62,778 bases of DNA, taken from NCBI GenBank assembly GCA_045643185.1, contig JAZUKH010000265.1, forward strand, positions 1-62,778, in the 5' to 3' direction. The notes under the pieces are model-generated. The model was given only the letters and a program-made list of their open reading frames with translations, was not told the DNA's origin and did no database searches. Positions 24,120-33,172 of the stretch are shown here, piece by piece (the stretch's first letter is position 1; each line of letters opens with the position of its first letter). Position numbers and translations under genes: made by a program. The DNA comes from RGIG464 sp045643185 (GTDB lineage Bacteria > Myxococcota_A > Bradymonadia > UBA4248).

Positions 24120-26000
24120 ATGAAGAGACCAGGTTTTGCGGTCGTCTTTGCCTGTTTGGTGGCCATAACGAGCGCATGTAGTGAAGACAGCACTTCTCCA
24201 TCCTGTATGCCGGTTTGCGGTCACAGTGAGTGCGGCGCCGACGGCTGCGGCGGCGTCTGTGGCACGTGTGGCGCCAACTCGACGTGTTCTTCGACCGGCG
24301 TTTGTGAGCCCAACTGCGTGCCGCGTTGTGACGGCCGTGAGTGCGGCGCCGACGGCTGCGGCGGCGTTTGCGGCACGTGTGGCGCCGATTCGACGTGTTC
24401 TTCGAGCGGTGTTTGTGAGCCCAACTGCGTGCCGCGTTGCGACGGCCGTGAGTGCGGTGACGACGGCTGCGGCGGCGTCTGCGGCACGTGTGCCGACGAC
24501 GCGTTTTGTAGCCGTCAGTTCGTTTGTAAACCTTTTGACCCGGCTTGCGTGCCCGACTGTGACGGCCGCGAATGCGGCTCCGACGACTGTGGCGGCTCGT
24601 GCGGCGATTGTGGCGAACTGGCTTGTGGCGTCGACGGCATTTGTCAATTTTATCAGCTCGCCGGACGCATCTTGTATGAAGAACAAACCATCGTGCTCGA
24701 TGAACAGCCATTGGTCGCCGATTCTCAGACGGGCGCTTCAACGGCGACTTACAAAAAGCCAACATTTGGAGACATCGTTGAGCGACCCGCACCAGGAATG
24801 TTAGTCACGCTTTTTGACGCTTCGGGCGAATCTTGGCTCGGACAGACCGAGACGCTCGACGACGGCTCGTTTCAAATGGAAGTCGAGCGGGCGCCGCTGC
24901 CGAGTGACGTGTTATACGTTATGCCCGTTTGGATGCCTCGAAATGAACCACTGGTGGCCGTCGTCAGAACTGAAAAGCAACAGATCGCTCAGGACTGGTA
25001 CACGGGCGACGTCTGGACGTGGTCAGTGCCGATCGACGACTATTTGATGGATGATCAGGACGCCATGCACGACATTGTCATCTCGGTCGACGAGGGCAGT
25101 GGCGCCATCCATTTGCTCAAGACGGTCAAAAAACTCTACCAGGGCATGCTCGACAACGCGTTTGTGAGCTCGGAGCTGGCGTTTCCAAGCATGGCCATTG
25201 TGTGGAAACCAGGTCAGTCATGGAGCTGCGGGACGTGCTATCGTCGGTCGCGTTCGATCTCGATCAGCGATGTGTACACGCTCTCAAAAACGATCGAAGT
25301 CGATGGTACGCTCGGCAACGGGTCCGCCTGGGAAACCGTGACCGTCATGCACGAATTTGGGCACATGATCATGGGGCAACGGCGCGACGACACGCCCGGT
25401 GGCTCACACTCTATCCGTTCTGCGTCCGATCCTCGACTTGCCTGGTCTGAAGGCTGGGCTCACTTTTATTGCGAATATGCTCAAAGCGTCGAAGCTGGGC
25501 GCTACGTCAGTGACTATTGGCGTCTGATGGGAAGCAACGCCAAGTCTGTAACTTATTGGCTCGATTTCGACGCCATTCACGAACGCGACATGGTCTTGTT
25601 CAATAAAGACGCGTTGAAGCCTGGTGTCGTCGAATGGCCCGATCCAAAAGCCGATCACCCCATGCTGCAAAATCTTTCCGAAGGCTATGTCGCCTGGATG
25701 TTGCTGCAACTTTGGGATGGCTCTGAATTTGACGACACGGGGAGCCTCGCTGATCCGTTGAACATTCCGATCACCGACTTTTGGACGGCACTCAAGAGCG
25801 ATCGCTTCAAGAGTGAAGAGCGTTACAATGCCGGCGACTCGGAACAAACCACAAAAAGACATGGTGAGGGCGTTGAACTGGTCGACTTTTTGGACGCGTT
25901 GGCGTGTCAGGAACTCGTCAATGCGTCGGAACTGGCTCAGTGGCTCGATTCCGTTGAGGCGTTTCCTTACGATGGCAAGCCAGTCTGCTCGATTCAGTAG
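24120..26000 (+). CDS. zinc metalloprotease lipoprotein with CGADGCGG repeats
   Basis: The predicted lipoprotein has 626 residues (lipobox TSAC, Cys20). Residues 29-175 hold four cysteine-rich modules of about 37 residues (CxPxCDGRECGxDGCGGxCGxC). A carboxypeptidase-regulatory or Ig-like segment follows (about 180-300), then a zincin domain with HEFGH (His411, Glu412, His415). An SEGWAHF motif comes 29 residues later (Glu444), a likely third zinc ligand, as in gluzincins. The C-terminal part is helical. The start at 24120 opens on the signal peptide; an in-frame ATG 13 codons earlier is less likely. It is probably an outer-membrane-anchored protease facing outward. The substrate is unknown. 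Confidence 0.8.
   Translation: MKRPGFAVVFACLVAITSACSEDSTSPSCMPVCGHSECGADGCGGVCGTCGANSTCSSTGVCEPNCVPRCDGRECGADGCGGVCGTCGADSTCSSSGVCEPNCVPRCDGRECGDDGCGGVCGTCADDAFCSRQFVCKPFDPACVPDCDGRECGSDDCGGSCGDCGELACGVDGICQFYQLAGRILYEEQTIVLDEQPLVADSQTGASTATYKKPTFGDIVERPAPGMLVTLFDASGESWLGQTETLDDGSFQMEVERAPLPSDVLYVMPVWMPRNEPLVAVVRTEKQQIAQDWYTGDVWTWSVPIDDYLMDDQDAMHDIVISVDEGSGAIHLLKTVKKLYQGMLDNAFVSSELAFPSMAIVWKPGQSWSCGTCYRRSRSISISDVYTLSKTIEVDGTLGNGSAWETVTVMHEFGHMIMGQRRDDTPGGSHSIRSASDPRLAWSEGWAHFYCEYAQSVEAGRYVSDYWRLMGSNAKSVTYWLDFDAIHERDMVLFNKDALKPGVVEWPDPKADHPMLQNLSEGYVAWMLLQLWDGSEFDDTGSLADPLNIPITDFWTALKSDRFKSEERYNAGDSEQTTKRHGEGVELVDFLDALACQELVNASELAQWLDSVEAFPYDGKPVCSIQ
24204..24645 (+). repeat. four cysteine-rich coding repeats (about 111-bp period)
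   Basis: Units two and three are nearly identical at the DNA level (period 111 bp; CGADGCGGVCGTC core), while one and four are diverged. Eight cysteines per unit predict four disulfides each. The reverse strand is also open here because of the GC-rich repeat composition, which produces false long open frames. Confidence 0.85.
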
Positions 26001-26174
26001 CGAAATTCGTCAGTCTGGGGCTGAAGCGCCGTCACGGGGGCCGCGCGTCTCCACTTCTTCTAGTATTCTGCGTTGTTTGTGATGATGCGTATTTTGGGGT
26101 AAGATAGCGCGTTGCCAAAAGGATTTGGCGTATTAATATGGCAAAAAAAAGCCACTGAAAGGGTGATATCAGTC

Positions 26175-29100
26175 ATGTCAGAAAACCGCATTGAAGGCCT
26201 TCCTGAGTATTTCATTCCGATTCGCCGGCTTGGAGAAGGTGGCATGGGCGTCGTCTGGTCTGTTCGCGACACGCGTGTCAACAAAGTGGGCGCGCTAAAA
26301 GTCATTCGTCCACAGACTGGTACAACCGAATTGGCGCTCAAGCGATTTGAGCGCGAGATCCGTAACTTTGCACAGCTCATTCACCCGTACATTGTCCAGG
26401 TCTATGACGTGGGTAAGATGGAAACAGGCGAGCCGTACATTTTTATGGAAGAGGTCCACGGTAAGCCGATCTCGGCGGCGTTGTTGAAGGGCAAGCCGTT
26501 TGACGAGATCATGCAGCTGATCGACCGCATTTTGGAAGGCCTCGACGAAGCGCACTGCAACCACATCATTCATCGTGACTTGAAGCCCGATAACATCCTC
26601 GTGACGGTGGACGAGACTGGCTCGTTGATGCCTAAGCTCATGGACTTTGGTCTGGCTTTGCGTGCAGATGAGCGCGACATGCGTATCACGGTGGATGGCA
26701 TGGTCGTAGGCACGCCAGTTTATATGGCGCCGGAACAGGCGTGCGATGATCACTACCTGATTTGTCCGGCGACGGACTTTTACGGCATCGGTTGCATTCT
26801 TTACGAACTGTTTTGTGGGCGTCCGCCGTTCGATGGCAAAAACGCGATCGCGATCATGACGGCGCAGGCTCGTGATACACCCAAGCCGTTTGCGCCCTTG
26901 CCGGAATTCGCGCCGATGGCGCGACTGGCTCCCATCATTAACCGACTTCTCGAAAAAGATCCCGATCGTCGTTACGAATGCGCCGCTGACCTGCGTGCCG
27001 CTTTCCGAAAGTATTTCCTGATCCGTGATGGCGCGCAATTCTCGCTCAGTGCCCTGAATCACGACGAAGACACGCTGCTCGACATCAGTCGTGAAGAATC
27101 TACGCCGTTTTTGGCGAACGAGCTGGCCCCAAAGACCTATCAGGCAATTCTGCCCGACGTCGAACAGTGCAACTACAACTACTCCGTGCTTTCACTCCGT
27201 CCGGCACTGTTTATTGGTCGAACGAGTGCCAAACACATCCTCGAAACGTATTTGCGCGACGTCTATAACTGTCGCCGCACCTCCGTGACGCTGATCACCG
27301 GGCGCCCCGGTGTCGGTAAGTCGCGTTTCGTCGATTCATGCGTCCAGGATTTTTATAAAAAAGGCATTGCAAACGCCCTCGTCGTCGATGCGTCGCGCAA
27401 TGTGTCGTTGCGAAAATCCATATACTGCGCCGTTTTCAACAAACTTTTGCTCAAAACGCTCAAGGATGATCAAGTCAATCTGGCCGTCGAGCATTTCTTC
27501 CGTGTTACGGGTTCAGGCGATCCACGCGTGCGCCACCTGCTCGAACTTTGGGAAGAAGAACAGACGGGGAAGGCTCAGGTCATCCGACCGGATATGAAAG
27601 ACATTGCCGCTCGACACGCGGTTCAGCTCTTCAACGACGTTTTTGTGGCTTTGACGCGCACGCGACCGCTCGTTATGAGCATCGATCACCTCGCGGCTGC
27701 TCAGCGCGACGAACTCGTCAGCATCATTCACGAGCTCTCGGAGGGCGGCATGCGTTCCGTGCCCGTCCTCATCACCGTCATCAATGCCACGACCAATGAT
27801 ATGCCCACCGACACCGAGCTCGCTTTTGGTAACGACGCTTCGATCTGGCTGAGGCGCGGCATCACCATCGAACCGCTTTCAAACAATGACATGCGCGCCC
27901 TCATTCGGCAGGGACTCGGCGTCTGTGAAGAACTTTCGCTCTATATCGAAAACCTTTCGGCTGGTTTGCCCGAGATCGCTTGTACACTCGCCCGACAGTG
28001 GCAGCTCGCCGGATTGCTCATACCCACTGAAAATGGCTACGCAAGCACATGTCCGCCCGAAAATCTCCCCATTCCGCGTGACGTTCACGAGGCCATTCTG
28101 CATCAGGTCTATCTGACCTTCAGCGACTACGTCGGACATGCTTGGATCCCCGTCGCTTCGCTCGCTGCCGTCTGTGGTGAGCAATTCACGCCCGCGCTCA
28201 TTCAAAATGCCATCGAATTCATACCGACGACCGATCGACTCATTCGGCATAGTACCTTCATTTCGCTCGGACTCGCTGGCGGCGTCTTGAAAACCATCGA
28301 CGAATCCACGCTCGCTTTCAACAATCCGCTCATCCGAACCGCGCTCATCAACAATATCGATCGCTACAAAGTCGTCGATTACCATCGCGCCGTCGCCGAG
28401 GCTTTAAGAAAAGAGCCACAGTCCATCGATAATGACCTCAAAATCGCGCAGCATCTCGCTGCCGCGCATCAATTCTATGAGGCTTACGAGGCCTACCTCA
28501 TTATGGCTCGACATGCTATGCAGCATGGCGAATTCGATGCTGCCGCAAAATACGTGGATTGTGCTGAAAACGATCTCGTGCAGCACATGGGATTCGTGGA
28601 TGCCAGAACCCCCGAACTCGCTGAGATCAACTTCATAAAAGCTGAGATCGCTCTCGAAAAAAATCGAATGGAGGATGCGCAGAACTATATCCAGACGCTG
28701 GAATATGCCTGCCGATTTATCATCAATCCAGAAAAACAGGCCTATTTTCAGATGATCCGCGCGCGCTTCTTTGCCAGAACTGGACACGATGATCACGCAC
28801 AGGAAGCGCTCTCGATCGCAAAACAGTTCCTCAATACGATTCAACCTCCACTCACGCGTAGTCAACTCGAGGTTAAATTCTATTACCTCGCCCAGTGTGA
28901 GCAGAATGATCCGAACATGCACCAGGAATTGCTCGATACCGCTAAGGCGCTTAACGATATGCTCTTTGTCGGCAAAGCGTTTTTGGCCATCGCGATCCGA
29001 AATCTCAAGACTTTCGATACTGGAAAAACCGTTCGGATCCTCAATTTGGCCGTCGACACGGCGCACAAAAACAACGATTTTAAAACGGAAGCGGAAGCCT

Positions 29101-29303
29101 TGCTTTTGCTCGCTAAAATTCAAACCGATGCGCCCGAAGTGCAGCTCCAGACCTTGCGGGATGCTCTCGGCTGTTACGAAAAACTCTCCGACTTTCCAAA
29201 GGTCGCAAAAATTCATCTCGAAATTGCGGAAGTCCTTAGACCATGGGCTCCCGACGAGGCTGCGATCCACGCCAATTGGGGAAGCCTGCTCGCCGATATT
29301 TGA
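26175..29303 (+). CDS. Hanks-type serine/threonine kinase fused to AAA ATPase and TPR-like region
   Basis: The 1042-residue protein begins with a complete kinase domain: LGEGGMGVV glycine loop (20-27), Lys42, HRDLKPDN (Asp135), DFG (Asp157) and GTPVYMAPEQ. A STAND/AAA-like ATPase follows with Walker A GRPGVGKS (Lys382). The last 400 residues are helix-turn-helix pairs resembling tetratricopeptide repeats. This kinase-AAA-TPR layout is common in myxobacteria as a signalling hub. It has no transmembrane segment, so it is cytoplasmic. The start at 26175 follows AAAGGGTGAT; the in-frame ATG at 26112 has no ribosome-binding site and lacks similarity to kinases. It is monocistronic, and partners cannot be inferred from its neighbours. 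Confidence 0.85.
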   Translation: MSENRIEGLPEYFIPIRRLGEGGMGVVWSVRDTRVNKVGALKVIRPQTGTTELALKRFEREIRNFAQLIHPYIVQVYDVGKMETGEPYIFMEEVHGKPISAALLKGKPFDEIMQLIDRILEGLDEAHCNHIIHRDLKPDNILVTVDETGSLMPKLMDFGLALRADERDMRITVDGMVVGTPVYMAPEQACDDHYLICPATDFYGIGCILYELFCGRPPFDGKNAIAIMTAQARDTPKPFAPLPEFAPMARLAPIINRLLEKDPDRRYECAADLRAAFRKYFLIRDGAQFSLSALNHDEDTLLDISREESTPFLANELAPKTYQAILPDVEQCNYNYSVLSLRPALFIGRTSAKHILETYLRDVYNCRRTSVTLITGRPGVGKSRFVDSCVQDFYKKGIANALVVDASRNVSLRKSIYCAVFNKLLLKTLKDDQVNLAVEHFFRVTGSGDPRVRHLLELWEEEQTGKAQVIRPDMKDIAARHAVQLFNDVFVALTRTRPLVMSIDHLAAAQRDELVSIIHELSEGGMRSVPVLITVINATTNDMPTDTELAFGNDASIWLRRGITIEPLSNNDMRALIRQGLGVCEELSLYIENLSAGLPEIACTLARQWQLAGLLIPTENGYASTCPPENLPIPRDVHEAILHQVYLTFSDYVGHAWIPVASLAAVCGEQFTPALIQNAIEFIPTTDRLIRHSTFISLGLAGGVLKTIDESTLAFNNPLIRTALINNIDRYKVVDYHRAVAEALRKEPQSIDNDLKIAQHLAAAHQFYEAYEAYLIMARHAMQHGEFDAAAKYVDCAENDLVQHMGFVDARTPELAEINFIKAEIALEKNRMEDAQNYIQTLEYACRFIINPEKQAYFQMIRARFFARTGHDDHAQEALSIAKQFLNTIQPPLTRSQLEVKFYYLAQCEQNDPNMHQELLDTAKALNDMLFVGKAFLAIAIRNLKTFDTGKTVRILNLAVDTAHKNNDFKTEAEALLLLAKIQTDAPEVQLQTLRDALGCYEKLSDFPKVAKIHLEIAEVLRPWAPDEAAIHANWGSLLADI

Positions 29304-29316
29304 TAAAAATAGGGCC

Positions 29317-29382
29317 GCGGGCTATTCGCTTTGCGAATACGCCCGACGGGCGCGGGCTATTCGCTTTGCGAATACGCCCGAC
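29317..29382. repeat. tandem palindromic repeat (2 x 31 bp, period 35)
   Basis: A 31-bp unit (GCGGGCTATTCGC ... GCGAATACGCCCGAC) occurs at 29317-29347 and 29352-29382. Each unit is itself a hairpin: GGGC-TATTCGC pairs with GCGAATA-C-GCCC with one bulged C, the same stem rule as the larger composite palindromes. It is just after the kinase gene. Confidence 0.85.
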
Positions 29383-29436
29383 ACTAACAAAACCAGCTTT
29401 ATTCACACGTAACGTCACGAAAATGCCAAAGGGGTC

Positions 29437-29703
29437 ATGATGATGCCAACACGCTTTCAGGATGGTATTTCAATGGAATTGCTTCAGTGGAGCTTGTCTG
29501 CTGACGACAACGATACGAAGAATATCTTGATTCGTTTGAATGACGAGGAGATGTTCGATGTGATCGCTCATAATTTGGTGAACGCTGGCTTGGAACAGAT
29601 CGAAATACGTTCCCACATGTGCGTTACTGGGTGCATCAAAGCCGCATTCCTAAAGGATATTGCACTTTGTCCCGGCGTTGTTTCTGTTTCTGAGCTGCAT
29701 TAA
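29437..29703 (+). CDS. small protein, possibly BON-like
   Basis: This 88-residue protein opens with three consecutive methionine codons (29437, 29440, 29443) behind AAAGGGG, so the exact start is ambiguous by two codons. There is no signal peptide or membrane segment. The C-terminal half (IEIRSHMCVTGCIKAAFL ... CPGVVSVSEL) resembles the strand-helix-strand ending of BON or HMA-like ferredoxin folds, where 'pGV.sV' is characteristic; this is inference from pattern only. It has three cysteines. It sits between the kinase and dapA on the same strand. Confidence 0.55.
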   Translation: MMMPTRFQDGISMELLQWSLSADDNDTKNILIRLNDEEMFDVIAHNLVNAGLEQIEIRSHMCVTGCIKAAFLKDIALCPGVVSVSELH

Positions 29704-29837
29704 AATTCATATTCTTCAGGGCTTCGAGGTTTATTTCGAAGCCCTGGAACGACGCGTTGCTGTGGCTCATAGCGCATGAGCGCTTTAGGCATCGTAGCGT
29801 CGAACGACGATTCATGACGTAAAAAGGAAGTAAATAT

Positions 29838-30728
29838 ATGACACTAAATTGGCACGGTGCGTGGGCCGCGATCCCCACGCCGTTTGAGCACGACAAGCCT
29901 GCGTTGGATGCGCTCGAACGTCATCTGAAATTTTTGTTGAGCCATGGCATTGAAGGCATCGTCGTGGTGGGCACCACCGGTGAAGCCGCCACCATGACCG
30001 TGGATGAAAAAGCCGACGTCGTCCGTAAAACGGTCGAAGTGGTCGATCACAAAGTGCCCGTCATTGCTGGCGTTGGCACCAATGACACGCGTACGACCAT
30101 CGAAAACGCACGTCTGGCAAAGAGTTGGGGCGTGGACGGGTTACTCGTCGTCGTGCCGTTCTATAACAAACCCAATCAGGAAGGCCAGTACCGACATTTC
30201 ATGGCCGTTGCGGATGCGACAGACCTGCCGATGCTCATTTACAACGTCCCGAGCCGCACTGGCACCAAGTGTTTGCCAGAAACACTCGGACGACTCGCCA
30301 AACATCCGAACATCGTTGGCACCAAGGACGCGACGGGCGACATGGTCTTTGCAAGCCGCACGCGCATGGCTGCTGGTGACGATTTCCTGATGTTTTCAGG
30401 CGATGACGCCACGGTGCTGCCGTTCGTGGCTTGCGGCGGCGTGGGCGCCATCAGCGTCGTCGCCGACGTCGATCCACAGTGCATGCACGACATCATCGCA
30501 CTCACCCAACGCGGTGAACTCGCCAAGGCGCGCGTCCTCAACCAAAAAATGCTCCCGCTTGGCGACGCGCTCTTCTCGACCACTTCGCCGATCCCTGTCA
30601 AGACCATGCTCTCGCGCGGACAAATTGGTTTCCCAAGCGAATTGCGTCTGCCGCTCTGCGAAATGATGAAAGAAGACGCAGATAAGCTCTGTGCGCCGTT
30701 TTCAGAGATTATTAATAATATAAAATAA
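29838..30728 (+). CDS. dapA: 4-hydroxy-tetrahydrodipicolinate synthase
   Basis: The enzyme condenses pyruvate with aspartate-semialdehyde, the first committed step of diaminopimelate/lysine synthesis. At 296 residues it is the usual length. The conserved TIM-barrel motifs are present: AIPTPF, GTTGE, IYNVPSRTG (Tyr135) and the Schiff-base lysine in GTKDATGD (Lys163). GGVGAISVVA follows. AGGAAG lies before the ATG. dapB follows on the same strand 192 bases later, with palindrome copy C in the gap. Confidence 0.97.
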   Translation: MTLNWHGAWAAIPTPFEHDKPALDALERHLKFLLSHGIEGIVVVGTTGEAATMTVDEKADVVRKTVEVVDHKVPVIAGVGTNDTRTTIENARLAKSWGVDGLLVVVPFYNKPNQEGQYRHFMAVADATDLPMLIYNVPSRTGTKCLPETLGRLAKHPNIVGTKDATGDMVFASRTRMAAGDDFLMFSGDDATVLPFVACGGVGAISVVADVDPQCMHDIIALTQRGELAKARVLNQKMLPLGDALFSTTSPIPVKTMLSRGQIGFPSELRLPLCEMMKEDADKLCAPFSEIINNIK

Positions 30729-30761
30729 CGTTATGAAATGATAATTCATAAGGAAATTGGA

Positions 30762-30872
30762 GAGGGGGAAGTCTCCCCCTACGCGGCTATTTCGTATTTT
30801 GTAGAGTCGTGTGGACGACGCGTCTCTACAAAAATACGAAATACGCCGCTACCCCTTCGCCTGGCAGGGCCA
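30762..30872. repeat. composite REP-like palindrome, copy C, between dapA and dapB
   Basis: The shell is the same as copy B (GAGGGGGAAGTCTCCCCCTACGCGGCTATT ... AATACGCCGCTACCCCTTCGCCTGG). The inner palindrome pairs TTTCGTATTTTGTAGAG with CTCTACAAAAATACGAAA around a CGTC-type hairpin. It separates two genes of one pathway on the same strand and could therefore modulate how much dapA mRNA continues into dapB. Confidence 0.87.
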
Positions 30873-30920
30873 GGTGACGTGCTGTGTCACGGCACGGCGC
30901 TGTTTTGTGGAGACTAAAAA

Positions 30921-31688
30921 ATGATTAGAATTGCTATATTGGGTGCCGGCGGTCGTATGGGCCGCATGATCACCGATGTTTTTGGACGCGCGGACGACGT
31001 GGAGATCGTGGCCCGTATTGAAAAATTCGACCCCGACGCCATCGCGTCATGGCACGTGTCGCCCGTGTTGCCCAGTCTGGACAACGCGCCGGAATTTGAC
31101 GTCCTTGTTGACTTTTCGGCACCGTCAGCCAGTTTGGCTGCCGCCGACCAGGTCGCCAAACGCGGCGCCGCGTGGATACTGGCGACGACCGGACTTAGTG
31201 ATGACGATAAGGCGCTCATTCGTCAAAAATGCGCGCACTGCGCGCTGTTTGAAGCCTCAAACACGTCGTTCGGGGTGGCGCTCATGAACCGGTTGGCATG
31301 CCTGGCTGCGCGTGCGCTCGCTGACTGGGATTGCGAGATCGTCGAGACCCATCATCGCAACAAAGTGGATGCTCCGTCCGGCACCGCGCTCACGCTCGCG
31401 AAAAACATCGCGGCGGCGCGCGAACGTGACTCAAACTTTGTTTACGAACGTCAGTCCAAACGGGCCGCACGCGACGTCAATGATATTGGAATCTCGTCGT
31501 TGCGCGGCGGGTCGGTCGCCGGGGAACATGTCGTGACGTGGTTTGGCGATCAGGAACGCTTTGAAATCAAACATGTTGCCGAAAATCGCGCCATCTTTGC
31601 TCACGGCGCTTTGAAGATCACACGTTGGCTCGCAAATCAACCGGCTGGTCGCTATGACATGGGCGATATTGTGGCCACGATCTGTTAA
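30921..31688 (+). CDS. dapB: 4-hydroxy-tetrahydrodipicolinate reductase
   Basis: The enzyme reduces the DapA product with NAD(P)H. It has 255 residues and an N-terminal Rossmann motif GAGGRMGR (8-15). VDFSAP and ATTGLS precede the catalytic ETHHRNKVDAPSGTA block (His144/His145, Lys148), and the C-terminal domain has SLRGGSVAGEHVV. GGAG is located nine bases before the ATG. With dapA it forms a lysine/cell-wall precursor pair. Confidence 0.96.
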   Translation: MIRIAILGAGGRMGRMITDVFGRADDVEIVARIEKFDPDAIASWHVSPVLPSLDNAPEFDVLVDFSAPSASLAAADQVAKRGAAWILATTGLSDDDKALIRQKCAHCALFEASNTSFGVALMNRLACLAARALADWDCEIVETHHRNKVDAPSGTALTLAKNIAAARERDSNFVYERQSKRAARDVNDIGISSLRGGSVAGEHVVTWFGDQERFEIKHVAENRAIFAHGALKITRWLANQPAGRYDMGDIVATIC

Positions 31689-31724
31689 GGCTATTGTTTC
31701 GGCCATCGTTAATGTGAATATTCA

Positions 31725-31747
31725 ATCGGCTGGAAGCCGATGTTTTG
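31725..31747 (+). terminator. possible weak terminator after dapB
   Basis: ATCGGCT-GGA-AGCCGAT is a perfect 7-bp stem followed by GTTTTG, 37 bases after the dapB stop. The CGGCTGGAAGCCG core also occurs at 15838-15850, so it may instead be a small repetitive hairpin. The T run is short. Confidence 0.4.
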
Positions 31748-31852
31748 CATAACCAGGCGCATGGCGCCGGTGTAGTGCATCCCCGAGATGGCGACTGGAT
31801 GCCGCTGCTATGGAGTTTCTATAATTATAACTATAGTTCAAAGGATATTAAT

Positions 31853-32902
31853 ATGAAAAAGAATATGATTTCGCTGATGGCATTGATGACGCTTGGTTTG
31901 ATCGCGTGTTCTGAGGATAAATCTGATGAAAAAGATAAATCTGATGAAAAAAATGCCTGCGATGTCCTGTGTGCGGCTGACCAAATTTGCGCTGTTGTGA
32001 ATAACAAGCCGATCTGTACGCATGCCTGCACGAAAGATGTGCATTATTGTGAAGAAATGAATGGTACCGCCTACAACGTCACTGAAAAATGTGTCGATGA
32101 TGATGCGCATTCGCTCAAGTTTTGGGATGGTCACCAGGTCATGGAAAGTTGTAGCAGCTCGGCCAAGTGTGAACAGGGCAAAGAAGAATGCGTTGAAAAG
32201 GTTGAAGAAAAGGTGGATCGCGAGCAGGAAAAGCTTACGTTTTGTCAGGATCCTGAGACGCATGAACCCATTTGTTTAGATGGGTATAATTGTGAGATCG
32301 TGGTGATCGAGGATAAGCCCGAGGCGATCTGCGTGAAACCTGAGGATACTTGCACCAACGTGGGAGACGTGACTGAAACGTGTGAAACGCTGGAAGATGG
32401 TTCTGCACAAATCGTGAGCAAGACCTGCACGCTTCATTATTATGACGATGAACCAAACTATATTTTCACGTGGAACATTCCTTGTTCAGAAGACGAGATA
32501 TGTGGTGAGGAGAATGGCAAAGAAACCTGTGTCAGAAAAGATGTGCCAGATCTACCTGATCCGCCGGCGCCGGTTGACCAGGGTGAGTGTGGCAAAGACT
32601 TTGTGCCCACGTGTAATGCGGATGGCACGACCAGATCGTGTATCGATGGACAGATCGTGATCGCGGACGCTACGTCTGGCTATTGTCACGTGTTTGCAGA
32701 GGCTCAATTGGCGCAATACATTCTTGAAGCGTCGTGTACGGTCATTGAATTGCCGAGAGAGTCCTGTATTGATGTGGGTGGTTTCGCCGGTTATACAAAA
32801 CAAGTTTGTGGAAAAGCAGAGGATGGCAAATATTACTGGTATTTGGCTGACGCTGCTCAATGCGCCAATGGTTGCAAAGACGATAAAGTTTGTAACGACT
32901 AA
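31853..32902 (+). CDS. cysteine-rich lipoprotein
   Basis: This is a 349-residue predicted lipoprotein (lipobox LIAC, Cys19). The mature N-terminus is a Ser/Asp/Lys linker with a direct SDEKDK repeat. Cysteines are spaced through the rest in a pattern like the proteins at 15985 and 45495, and a Pro-rich linker at about 240 splits it into two halves. The end has a YYWYLADAAQCANGCKDDKVC segment (positions about 325-347) matching the family ending. AAAGGAT precedes the ATG; an upstream in-frame ATG at 31745 lacks a signal peptide context. It has the low-GC look of a recently diverged paralogue. The function is unknown. Confidence 0.72.
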   Translation: MKKNMISLMALMTLGLIACSEDKSDEKDKSDEKNACDVLCAADQICAVVNNKPICTHACTKDVHYCEEMNGTAYNVTEKCVDDDAHSLKFWDGHQVMESCSSSAKCEQGKEECVEKVEEKVDREQEKLTFCQDPETHEPICLDGYNCEIVVIEDKPEAICVKPEDTCTNVGDVTETCETLEDGSAQIVSKTCTLHYYDDEPNYIFTWNIPCSEDEICGEENGKETCVRKDVPDLPDPPAPVDQGECGKDFVPTCNADGTTRSCIDGQIVIADATSGYCHVFAEAQLAQYILEASCTVIELPRESCIDVGGFAGYTKQVCGKAEDGKYYWYLADAAQCANGCKDDKVCND

Positions 32903-33172
32903 TTCAGGGCAAAAGCGTTGCGCGTGGTGATTTTGAGTTAGCTTGGAATGCCACGCGTGCTTGGGGCGTTTGATTTGTAACATTAGTTAATCGTAAGTTG
33001 GCGTGTCAGTTGTATTGGTATATAAAATATGCTAACAATGCAATTGTAGATCAGCCGTTGCTCTGGCGCCATTTCGAACGCGTTACGACGGCGAGCTCTT
33101 CAGAGGGCGGCAGGGATCATGAGCAGTATTTAGTTGGTATGACAGCATGGGGTGCTGGGCTAAGGAGATAAA

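Noticed and set aside
24118..24792. Arg/His-rich minus-strand frame over the metalloprotease repeats
   Set aside because: It arises from reverse reading of the GC-rich CGADGCGG modules, with no start signals.
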